From the NCBI GenBank assembly GCA_037349105.1, contig JAYJMM010000119.1, forward strand, positions 2,057,001-2,121,000: 64,000 bases of DNA, written 5' to 3'. Shown here one piece after another: positions 56,094 through 64,000 of this stretch. A model generated the notes under the pieces. It did not search any database and was not told where the DNA came from. It saw only the letters and a program-made list of their open reading frames with translations. Each line of letters begins with the position of its first letter. Position 1 is the stretch's first letter. Made by a program: the position numbers and the translations under genes. Origin of the DNA: Limnomonas spitsbergensis. Taxonomy: Eukaryota; Chlorophyta; Chlorophyceae; Chlamydomonadales.

Positions 56094-57975
56094 ATGACCC
56101 GACTACCTTACCTGAGCACAACTTCCATATACAAACGCATGCATGCGTTGTTCCTCCTGGCAATGCCTTGGTGTTTATGTGAACCTCGCAGGCAGCAATG
56201 GGACATCATGATATCATACCGCACTGGTGACACGGGTCTTCATGGGGACGGCCTCGCTAACAAGTTGTACAAGGCACTGGTGGAGGACGGCTGGTCCGTT
56301 TTCCTGGACGATGAAGTCCTGCCGGTACGGTTTGTCCAGACAGCACTGGCAGCCATGGAAGGGTTGCTTGTGCATCAGGGCTGTGAAATTGCGCCTTAAT
56401 TCAGATATTTTGCAAGTACTTACGGCCCCTTGCGGGTAAAAGTGGCTGAACTTGCCCTCAAAACGGTGACTGAAACTCAGCTAGGCAATTCAGCCACTGT
56501 AATTGGAACAGCACTTGTGTGCACGCAATGGGCTTACCGTATGCATTATTATTAAAATATCTCATAAACATCTCTTTGGCGAGTTTACCAGGTGTTCCTC
56601 TGTTCCAATGAAGTGCCAATCGCTGTCACAGGCTTGCGTCTTTCTTTGTTAAACTGCTGTGCCACCATTCCCATAATGCAGGGTCACGTTGACTGGGTTC
56701 AAGTCTCTCAAGACGCCCCTAAGCAATGCTCGGTGTTCATCGCCGTTTGCTCTGACTGCTACGGTGCTTCCCAGTTCAAACGGGCGGAGTTCTCCCTGGC
56801 GCACATGAGGGGCAAGGTCGGTACAGTTACCAGTAGTGAAAAATAAGGTTTAGATTCCCGATGGTGATACCAGATCCCAGATCATATGATCTCGCGCTGC
56901 AAGCTTGTGTAGCCAGCAGAAAGCTGTTTTGGCCTCAAATTATCTCATTATTGGTAAGTTAGCACACTTCCTTTTTTCATGACAAACATGCCAACAAATA
57001 TGTGAGCTATTTGTTGCAGATTTTGACTTCATTTCTTCCTTTCTTTTAAATGATCCGGCATGTTGCCACCAGAGTGGCCACTCACTTTGTCTTCAAAACG
57101 TCCTGCAGATCTTAGTGAATCACTGTGATCCAATTTTTTGTTTCACCTGCCCTCAATTCACAGATTCTGATTCCCGTGTTCCACAGCGGTGTGTATCCTC
57201 CGTCGACCCTGGAGCCGTTGATGCTGTCCCTTGAGTGCATCCCCAACAGTGGAGCATGCCAAGGAAGGGACTCATGGCTTGACGAGGTGAGCAGGCCATA
57301 ATGTCCAGTGAGAGTCACGGATTCTTGGTGTAGCTATCCCACCGACATTTTGCTCCTCATGAGATTTACTTGTTTTTTTTTGTGAGAGTCTTGATGAGCC
57401 CAGGAAGGCTTGTTCGATTGAGCTCGTGAGCTGTCCGTGTTTTGGTAGCCAAAAGTCTGCCTGACTTCGCGCTTCTGTTGATGCCATAGATTAAAATAGT
57501 CTTCGACCGCATCTTAGGAAAATATTTTTTGTATATTAAGCCCGCACCCCTTTTTCCATTGTTCATTAAGGCCCGCTGGGGGGATTTTCATTGTTTATTA
57601 GTTCACGCACCGCCCGATTCCAACTTATTCCAACCGATTCTACCGGTAAGCCATGTCGCCTAGCGACGCTATCGCGCGCCCCTGATATTACTCCATCGTC
57701 CGCGTGGTCTATACCCCTCGTAAACCTCATCTTGTGCGGGAAGGCAAACCTTATCTTGGTAGTGCTGATGTTGATATTCATGTTCTAGGGTCAGGGTTTT
57801 GAAGCTGCCAAGTCCAGTACATCTTAGGCCCTGAACCCTAATCCTTCCTACATTGTCTTCCTCCCTCAACAAGGTGCTGTCGGAGCTGCGGACCTTGTTT
57901 TTGGACCGCAACCTCCAACCCCTCGGTAGCTCAACCCCGCCGGACAAGCAGGCCGGTGGCCGATCAAGAATCAAG
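56094..57975 (+). CDS. TIR-domain protein, N-terminal exons
   Basis: Exons 56094-56324, 56682-56816, 57164-57286 and 57874-57975, all phase 0. TIR fold in order: QQWDIMISYRTGDTG (βA), LANKLYKALVEDG (αA), WSVFLDDEVLP (βB/BB loop), QCSVFIAVCSDCYGAS (βC), QFKRAEFSLAH (αC, with Glu ~113 in the position of the NAD-hydrolase glutamate of plant, bacterial and SARM1 TIRs) and ILIPVFHSGVYPPSTL (βD). Many TIR domains cleave NAD+ to trigger immunity or cell death; activity here is predicted only from that Glu. The start is uncertain: the ORF begins at 56094 with a second ATG at 56139, but acttcgcag-type sequence at 56191 could also be an acceptor. No stop follows exon 4 before its gtcaga donor, so the protein must continue into 58.7 kb (ARM ORF) or 60.8 kb (short exon). 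Confidence 0.75.
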
Positions 57976-58689
57976 GTCAGACAAAGCAAGGTTCAAGGGT
58001 AGTGACCGGGGGTAGTGACCTGGGGAAGCCCGGCCTATCGGCTACGATGCAGGGGAGCCTTGATATCGATTGAAGTCTGAGGAATTTGAAGGCTGTTTTT
58101 GTGGCCATCCCAGTTGTTGGGATTCCTAGCTTGCCCGCCTGCCAGCCGCAGCCACCCATGTTCGAGTTTTGGGGGGATAGGCATGCCCCCTACACGCCCG
58201 CTTGACACGCTACCGGTATGAAATGAATTCCCCATGCTTTTGTACTGAATGGGCGGTGTCTGTTCTTGAAAATCTGATTGGCTGTTGCTGGCAAGCAGGC
58301 CCGACCATGCCGATTGTGAGGGGAGTTAAGATGTCCTTTCCAGCATTGAGGATGTGTAGGACGTGTTGTTTAGCCCATGGAATGGAGCGGGGTGGTGGTG
58401 CGTGTCTTCAAGCTGCATTCGCTGATTAGGGAGGCACGGCAGGAAGTGCCATCCAGTGGCAGGGGTCATATGGCGGAAGGCGAGTACGTGTATTTGCGCT
58501 TGCTTCTTGTAGTATAACGATCTCTCACATCATACGGGCGAGGATTTGGCAAGCCTGTCCCTTCCCAAAAGGCGCTTCCTCACATAGTTAGTTATATGCA
58601 GGGGTGGTATGCACGCGTAGGCCGCACCCCAACGACACGTGTAAGTACCTAATTCCTAACATGCAAACACTTGTATTTCTGCTAATATA

Positions 58690-58749
58690 TCTTCCAAGAG
58701 CGCTATTTCTTGGAGGTTGAGCGGAGCATCACATTTGATGCATGGGACA
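58690..58749. repeat. 60-bp exon-fragment duplicate, copy 1
   Basis: tcttccaagagcgctatttc...gatgcatgggaca matches 60802-60861 with one mismatch in 60 bp. It encodes RYFLEVERSITFDAWD in both places. It is followed by attcctaacatgcacacacctgtat, which itself restates intron sequence at 58653-58677 (attcctaacatgcaaacacttgtat), showing a nested local duplication. Confidence 0.95.
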
Positions 58750-58757
58750 TTCCTAAC

Positions 58758-60452
58758 ATGCACACACCTGTATATCTGCACATGGCCCTCCTGATCAGAA
58801 CACACGACCCTGCCGATATGAAGCAGGTCTCGAGTAAGGAGCCCACGGATGTTGAAGCAGCTGTGGCCCCGTTGTTCTCAACAACGGTGTCCGAGCAAGC
58901 GAGCGCAGTGAAGGCTCTGTGTAAGCTGTCCACTGGCAATGTAGACAATCAGGCCAGGATCGCTAATGCCCCTGGAGCCATCACCCAGCTGGTCGTTTTG
59001 TTCGGCTCGAGCTCCTTGGAGGTGCAGTCTTCCGCCCTGACTGCGATGACTCTTCTCGCGAGCTTTGTAGACAACAAGACTAAGATCGGCAACGCTCCCG
59101 GTGCCATCACCCAGCTGGTCCTTTTGCTTGGCTCCAGCTCGAACCAGGTGCAGGCGAATGCAGCGGGGACGCTGTGCAATATTGCTGCCCATAACGATGA
59201 CAACCAGGACAAGATCGTGACTACCCCTGGCGCCGTCTCCCAGCTGGTTGTCTTGCTGAGCTCCAACTGTTTGGCTGTACAGCACATGGCTGTAACGGCC
59301 CTGCTGAATCTTGGAACCAATCAACACAACCGGGACAGGATAGCGGGTGCTGATTGTATCATTCGTCAACTGGTCCCCCTGTTGAGCTCGAGCTCGATGA
59401 AAGTGCAGGAGACTGCGGCTGCGATGCTTCGTAGGCTTGCATTTCAGAATCCAGACACACAGTTGAAGATCGCGCATGCTCCTGGTGCCATTGCCCAGCT
59501 GGTTGCCCTGCTGAGCTCGGGGTCTGAAGAGGCGCAGAAAGCGTCGGCTGGAGCTCTACGGAATCTTGCAACCCATGTGCAAATCCGGGGCAAGGTCGCG
59601 GAGGCCCCTGGTGCCATCACCCAGCTGGTCGCCTTGTTGAGCACGGGGTCGTTGTGCGTGCAGGAGGGGGCAGTTGGGGCTCTGTGTTACATTGCAATGA
59701 ATGCGGAGCACCGTGAGAAGATGACTGACGTTCCTAGCACCATCCCCCAGCTTGTCGTCTTATTGGGCTCGAGTTCGCCGGTGTTGCAGGAAGGGGCTGC
59801 GGGGACACTGAGCAACCTGGCAGTCAATGATGCAAACAAGGTCAAGATCGCTGATGCTCCGCGTGCCATCTCCCGGCTGGTTGCCTTTTTGAGCTCGGAG
59901 TCGGTGGGGATTCAGCTGATGGCAGTAGGAGCCATAGCGAGCCTTGCAACCCATGCGGCCGTCCAAGTCAAGGTCGCCGGTGCCATTACACAGCTGGTCA
60001 AGTTGTTGAGATCTGGGTCTGAGGCTGTGCAGGAGGACGCAGCGGGGGCGCTATGGAATCTTGCAGTCAATAATGCTGAGAATCAGGTGAGGATCGCCGC
60101 CGCACCTGGCGCACTTATCCATCTGGTGAGCTTGTTGAGCTCGAGCTCGGAGGGCGCGCAAGAGAATGCAGCTGGGGCGCTGAGCAACCTTTCAGGCCAC
60201 TCAGAGAATAAGGTCAAGATTGCTCGCACTGTGGACGCCATAGCGCAGCTGGTCGCCTCGCTGAGTGCAAGCTCAGTGGGAGTTCAGGTGCAGGCAGTAA
60301 TGGCGCTTCATAGCCTCGCAACGCATCCGGAAAGTAGGGTCAGGATTGCCAATACCCCAGGCGCCCTTCCTCAGCTTTCGAAGATGGCGCGATCGAGTGT
60401 GCTGGAGGTAAAGGACGTGGCAGCGCTTGCCTTGAGGCATTTGCTGTCATGA
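58758..60452 (+). CDS. Armadillo-repeat protein, intronless; possibly the C-terminal exon of the TIR gene
   Basis: From the ATG at 58758 there are 564 aa; the frame is open upstream to an acceptor-like position at 58700, giving a 583-residue exon. After ~50 residues come about 13 ARM repeats of 41-42 residues, with the consensus IA.APGAITQLV.LLSSGS..VQ..AAGAL.NLA. The array is unusually regular (for example KVAEAPGAITQLVALLSTGS, NQVRIAAAPGALIHLVSLLS) and runs to the stop at 60450-60452 with no intron, unlike every other gene from 17 kb on. ARM arrays are protein-binding solenoids; in SARM1 the ARM region senses NMN/NAD and restrains the TIR. Upstream in frame is RYFLEVERSITFDAWD, encoded by the 60-bp duplicated exon piece. 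Read alone it is an ARM protein; spliced from 57975 it would give a ~780-aa TIR-ARM protein. Confidence 0.88.
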   Translation: MHTPVYLHMALLIRTHDPADMKQVSSKEPTDVEAAVAPLFSTTVSEQASAVKALCKLSTGNVDNQARIANAPGAITQLVVLFGSSSLEVQSSALTAMTLLASFVDNKTKIGNAPGAITQLVLLLGSSSNQVQANAAGTLCNIAAHNDDNQDKIVTTPGAVSQLVVLLSSNCLAVQHMAVTALLNLGTNQHNRDRIAGADCIIRQLVPLLSSSSMKVQETAAAMLRRLAFQNPDTQLKIAHAPGAIAQLVALLSSGSEEAQKASAGALRNLATHVQIRGKVAEAPGAITQLVALLSTGSLCVQEGAVGALCYIAMNAEHREKMTDVPSTIPQLVVLLGSSSPVLQEGAAGTLSNLAVNDANKVKIADAPRAISRLVAFLSSESVGIQLMAVGAIASLATHAAVQVKVAGAITQLVKLLRSGSEAVQEDAAGALWNLAVNNAENQVRIAAAPGALIHLVSLLSSSSEGAQENAAGALSNLSGHSENKVKIARTVDAIAQLVASLSASSVGVQVQAVMALHSLATHPESRVRIANTPGALPQLSKMARSSVLEVKDVAALALRHLLS

Positions 60453-60812
60453 TTTGTCTGCTGCTTGTTTGCGTCGAGGCGCTAGGCCGGGGTATTGACG
60501 ACAGACGCATTGCCTGCAGTGCTTGCATGGTCAGCAGCAGCGCTCGCTGGGTTTTCCCCCAGCTTTGTTGCGACTACCAAATACCAATCCACGACCGCTA
60601 ATCACCACATTTTTGGAGAATAGTTTGCCCTTAGGCTTGCCCTCAGTGTTCTCTGCCATTGCCGTGTTGGTCTCCATATGATCTATCAATTTGCCCCCTT
60701 ATCGAAATCACTGGTTGCAAGTTGCAGAAATGTTGTTGTTGGTGCATTCGCAATACGCTACGATTGTGCATACTAGAGATTCTCAAGGCAAAGTTTGAAT
60801 TTCTTCCCAGAG

Positions 60813-60947
60813 CGCTATTTCTTGGAGGTTGAGCGGAGCATCACATTTGATGCATGGGACAGAGGGTTTGAGCACTTCATAACCAAAACAATGGAGAAGA
60901 ATACTGAGGGCCCTGCTGGAAGTCCGTGGCTTGCTCATATGCTGTAG
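60813..60947 (+). CDS. Alternative short terminal exon of the TIR gene
   Basis: After the acceptor-like ttcttcccagag, 45 codons encode RYFLEVERSITFDAWDRGFE, then a helical segment with HFITKTMEKN and a TAG stop at 60945-60947. Its first 16 residues are identical to the lead-in of the ARM ORF. Phase 0 at its start matches the end of the TIR exon at 57975. It reads as the authentic continuation of a TIR-protein exon, since the sequence after FDAWD stays protein-like, whereas the ARM copy diverges into duplicated intron sequence. Joined to the TIR exons it gives a protein of about 241 aa. Confidence 0.5.
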   Translation, partial: RYFLEVERSITFDAWDRGFEHFITKTMEKNTEGPAGSPWLAHML

Positions 60948-62694
60948 AGTGTGTTATGTTAACTTTCTGCTGGGGCTGGTCAGTGACTGAGGGGCTGAGC
61001 ATCGAAGAATTCCGGCTAGCAATGGGAAGTTCACTAAACTCTTATGTTGTTTCATACATCGGCCCGATTTGTCGTTGCCTGTAAGATTGATGTACCAGCA
61101 CCTATGGTGCCCATCTGCCTTTTGTTAACTCCCAAGTGCAGCTACAATTAGGAGGAAAACGGTGCAACACAGAAACGTTGTTTTTCATAAGATGACTTAG
61201 GCCAACGTCTTGTTTTTGAAATGTTGCATGACGGTCTATATCAGGTGTTACATCTCAGGGCCCTCTTTATAAAGGCTTGGCCGTGGAGGCACCCAACTGT
61301 TTGCCCAGTCTCTGTAATAAGTGCAAGCTTGGTCGTCCACACACGGCTTACCCCGAGACAAGAGATGCATAGCAAGGGGGACGACTTCTGAATTTTACAG
61401 CCCAAAGGAACAATGGGTGCCCACAAATAGTGAGGACGAAACTCAAACTATGAAAGTAACAGATCAAATAGTGCCCTTCACACCTGGGCTTCTGGTATTT
61501 AGCGACTAAATGCAACCACTGACCAATAACACAGGATTGAACCCTTTTGCAGGATATTCAATGACATGCTATGAGGCCTAAACCGATTTTGCTCATGCAG
61601 TTTACCACAGTCAGAGTAAAAAAGTGCCCCGAGCCCTAGTCATCCGCTTTTGTTGCTATGAAAAGCTAGCCTCATGCTAGCCCCATGCTAGTGATATCTG
61701 CGCCTGATGTTTCTTCGTGTGAAAAAGCTGAAGAACGGCGAGGCTTGAGATTTGAATACTTCATGCGTGGTACGTGCACCAGCAGACTGGCTAAATCAAA
61801 CAAATGAATTAGGCTGAAGAAACCAGACAGAATGAGTGCTTCCCTAGGCTTGCTTCTTGCTAGCGAACAACCAAGCCTAGGCTAAGAAATGAGTCCATGA
61901 AGGACCCCATGAAAGAACCTGAAGTGAAATAGACAAGCCCCTCCCCAATCTTGGGTACACAAGAAACAAATGCACACAACCTAAAGCGGCGCACCAGAAT
62001 GCAATCTGAATAAGGTTACGCTTTTCAAAACCAGTGTGAATGTGTGATGTAGGCAGTGCAAGGGTGTAAGCGGGATATGTCCGCGGGGTGGGAAGTCTGA
62101 CGAGGAGACCCAACCTGGCTGTTATTATCGTGCTCGCTCCTTCAAGAGCTGTCAAACATGCGCAATTCCTCTCCATACAGACACCAGTACATGGTACACA
62201 TTTTAATTGCAGCGACCAATACCGGACTTCTCTTATATATTTATATGGAATTATGGATCATATGTATGAATGCAGAAAAACAGTTGAGGCCTGGTGCCTG
62301 GATTCCCCTTCTCTCAATGATTCCCCGGCAGATCAACAACAGCCTTATGTTTGCGACCTAACACATTTATGGAGGGGTGCTTCAGCTACAATTCAGCCAC
62401 AGCATGGCCTATGGCTGGCATGGACAAGCGCAGGGCATGATGCAGAAAGCCCCCTGCGTGGGCCACCAGCCGTTTGCCGGTCAAAGACTGGTCCCAATCG
62501 ACCCATTGGCGGCCATCGGGGCTACCCCAAAGGTGGTCTAAATACTGCAGCATTTGTTCCTAAATCCTACGGCAAACAATCTTGACGGCAATCTCATTCG
62601 TTTGCCAGGCTTCAGGGAATACCGCGGCGCCTGAAGTTCCTGCCAATACTTCTCCCTGTTTGCTCGTGCGCATGGAGGCGAAGGCAGGATGTCT
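60948..62694. other. Intergenic region, no gene recognised
   Basis: Contains a diverged copy of the acatctcagggccctctttataaagg dispersed family (61245-61300) and one of the ggccgtaggccggtcca-type intronic repeats (62370-62500, gcttcagctacaattcagcc...). No ORF with a domain. Confidence 0.45.
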
Positions 62695-63996
62695 TCATTG
62701 GCAGCCATACAAATCCTGCATGGCCTGATAAAACAGGTCCTCCTCGACCTCGGCCCGAAAAGATGCACTGATGCAGTCATACTGCCCCATCAGCACCCCC
62801 AAGGCAGGGCTGCCCTGTCTGTGCCGCTCACATGCGCTCAGCTTTGAGAAATCTTCGTCCCCCGAGATGTCGGGGCCGACCAGTTCCGACTGGACCGCAG
62901 TAGTGGAAGTACGAGACATCGGCAGGTAAGGCCCAGCACCCAGAGCTGAGTGACCCTCGGAAGAGGCCACCCTGCCAAAGGGTGTGATGCGCTGAGGGAG
63001 AAGGGGGGAAAGAGGCGATAGTGCTGCCGATATCAGCTCATCAGCCAAGGCCATCTCGCTAGCCGATGCCATATCGTGAGCTGACTCTATCTCATCAACT
63101 GACGACAACAGACACTTCGCAGCTGGGTTTCTGTCGCACACTCGACGCTGACGCGTATAAGCTGTAGCCGGGGGGAACATCGTGGCGAGCAAGGCCTGCA
63201 GCTCCTGGGGGCATCGCCAGGCAGCAGAACACCCTCGCCCCGGAACCAGCGAGGCACCTTGTACAAACCCGCCGTGGTCCGGCGGATCCGAGAGCTGCGT
63301 GCTTCCCAGACAGCGCCTCCCAGCCACAGCAGGTTTCGCCCCGTCTCGTGAGAATTCCATGTAAGACCCACAGTGGCTTCCTACCATTTCATACCCTGCC
63401 AGCTGGCGCTGTACTTCACCCAGGCCAGGGGCACCGCCTTGGTTCGGAGCTGCCAAGTCCAGGCATGCCCTGGGCATGAGGCGGGCGCCACTGTGTGGTT
63501 GCTGTGACAACAGGTGATGTGGTTGCCGCCAGCTACCTTCTAAGTCCTCCTGTCGCGGGCCGCCAGCGGCCAGCTCCAGGTATCCTGCGTGGGCCTGCTG
63601 CTGGTAGGCTGAGTGGGCCTGCCAGGAAAGGGAGGGTTCAGGATGACGAGGGCGGTTTGCCGGCAGGCTGTTGCTGGCAAGAGCAACGTAGGTAGAGTAC
63701 CTCGCTGGGGCTCGAAAAGCAGCCGCATGATCTCGACGCAGGGGGCCACCGCTCGTCCTGTTGAAGGGATGCTGGTGGGACATTATCCCAGGGTATCCTG
63801 GGGCTATGAGGCCAGGTTGGGAGCCATGCTGCTGAGGCTGCTGACGTGTGGACGATTCCAAGCAATGCTCCACACGCATGGCCCCCCCCTCCTCGCTGCC
63901 CTCTGGGTACCCCATGTACACGCCGGGGGGCAGCAGCCTTGCACTCGCAGCATCGGCAACTCCGTCACAGATGGCCACATGCGGGAGAGGCGTCAT
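62695..63996 (-). CDS. Unidentified low-complexity protein, probably partial at its 5' end
   Basis: A 433-codon minus-strand ORF running to the window edge, with stop at 62695-62697. The ATG at 63996 may be internal because the frame is open to the edge. The protein is Ala/Ser/Gln/Pro-rich and mostly disordered, with small Gln/His clusters (STRQQPQQHGSQPG, HSAYQQQAHAGYLEL), a segment LSPLSPLLPQRITPFGRVAS, and a short acidic helical C-terminus (RAEVEEDLFYQAMQDLYG). No catalytic motif or known domain is visible. The length without stops in unique, GC-rich DNA makes coding likely. It may be the tail of a regulatory protein, but that is a guess from composition. Confidence 0.6.
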   Translation of the reverse strand: MTPLPHVAICDGVADAASARLLPPGVYMGYPEGSEEGGAMRVEHCLESSTRQQPQQHGSQPGLIAPGYPGIMSHQHPFNRTSGGPLRRDHAAAFRAPARYSTYVALASNSLPANRPRHPEPSLSWQAHSAYQQQAHAGYLELAAGGPRQEDLEGSWRQPHHLLSQQPHSGARLMPRACLDLAAPNQGGAPGLGEVQRQLAGYEMVGSHCGSYMEFSRDGAKPAVAGRRCLGSTQLSDPPDHGGFVQGASLVPGRGCSAAWRCPQELQALLATMFPPATAYTRQRRVCDRNPAAKCLLSSVDEIESAHDMASASEMALADELISAALSPLSPLLPQRITPFGRVASSEGHSALGAGPYLPMSRTSTTAVQSELVGPDISGDEDFSKLSACERHRQGSPALGVLMGQYDCISASFRAEVEEDLFYQAMQDLYGCQ

Positions 63997-64000
63997 CCAG

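Noticed and set aside
58878..59966. Minus-strand ORFs opposite the ARM array
   Set aside because: Shadows of the regular ARM coding sequence, which is on the plus strand.

Overview
This is a nuclear window from an intron-rich eukaryote, most likely a green alga (Chlorophyta). The evidence is long GT-AG introns packed with satellites, moderately GC-rich exons, a repeat protein of the octotricopeptide/FAST-like kind that chlorophytes expand, a plant-type UBP3/UBP4 deubiquitinase, and scattered TTTAGGG-like motifs inside introns. The species cannot be named from the sequence. Multi-exon models below were built by hand from splice motifs and checked for codon-phase continuity at every junction.

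Layout. Positions 1-17 kb are gene-poor and repeat-dominated: minisatellites, composite repeats, and a scatter of genes with a viral or mobile flavour. These are a 5'-truncated D5-like SF3 helicase (4.1-5.3 kb, minus), an uncharacterised helical protein (8.4-9.3 kb), a possible transposase scrap (10.5-10.8 kb), an LRAT/NlpC-P60-like protein (12.0-12.6 kb), an ankyrin-like protein with a TATA box almost on its ATG (12.9-13.3 kb) and a decayed Fanzor/TnpB-like C-terminus (14.1-14.6 kb). I infer an eroded endogenous viral or transposon island.

Positions 17-52.7 kb hold four housekeeping genes. TSR3, the 18S rRNA aminocarboxypropyl transferase, is on the minus strand at 17.1-21.8 kb. An OPR/FAST-like gene is on the plus strand at 23.3-30.0 kb. 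A USP12/46-type (UBP3/4) deubiquitinase is on the minus strand at 34.4-43.4 kb. A NEK-like protein kinase is on the plus strand at 43.8-52.7 kb. TSR3/OPR and UBP/NEK are divergent pairs. A LINE reverse-transcriptase relic follows at about 54 kb.

Positions 56-61 kb hold a TIR-domain gene followed in the same orientation by a long intronless armadillo-repeat ORF. The ARM ORF opens with a 60-bp exon fragment that recurs 2.1 kb downstream as the start of an alternative short terminal exon. Both are in phase with the TIR exons, so the locus may encode a TIR-ARM protein (SARM1-like in content, reversed in order) and a short TIR protein. The right edge holds part of an unidentified low-complexity protein on the minus strand.

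The most unusual pattern in the window is that many intronic tandem arrays are made of amplified splice junctions: the exon end plus its donor, or the acceptor plus the exon start. This is seen in three different genes.
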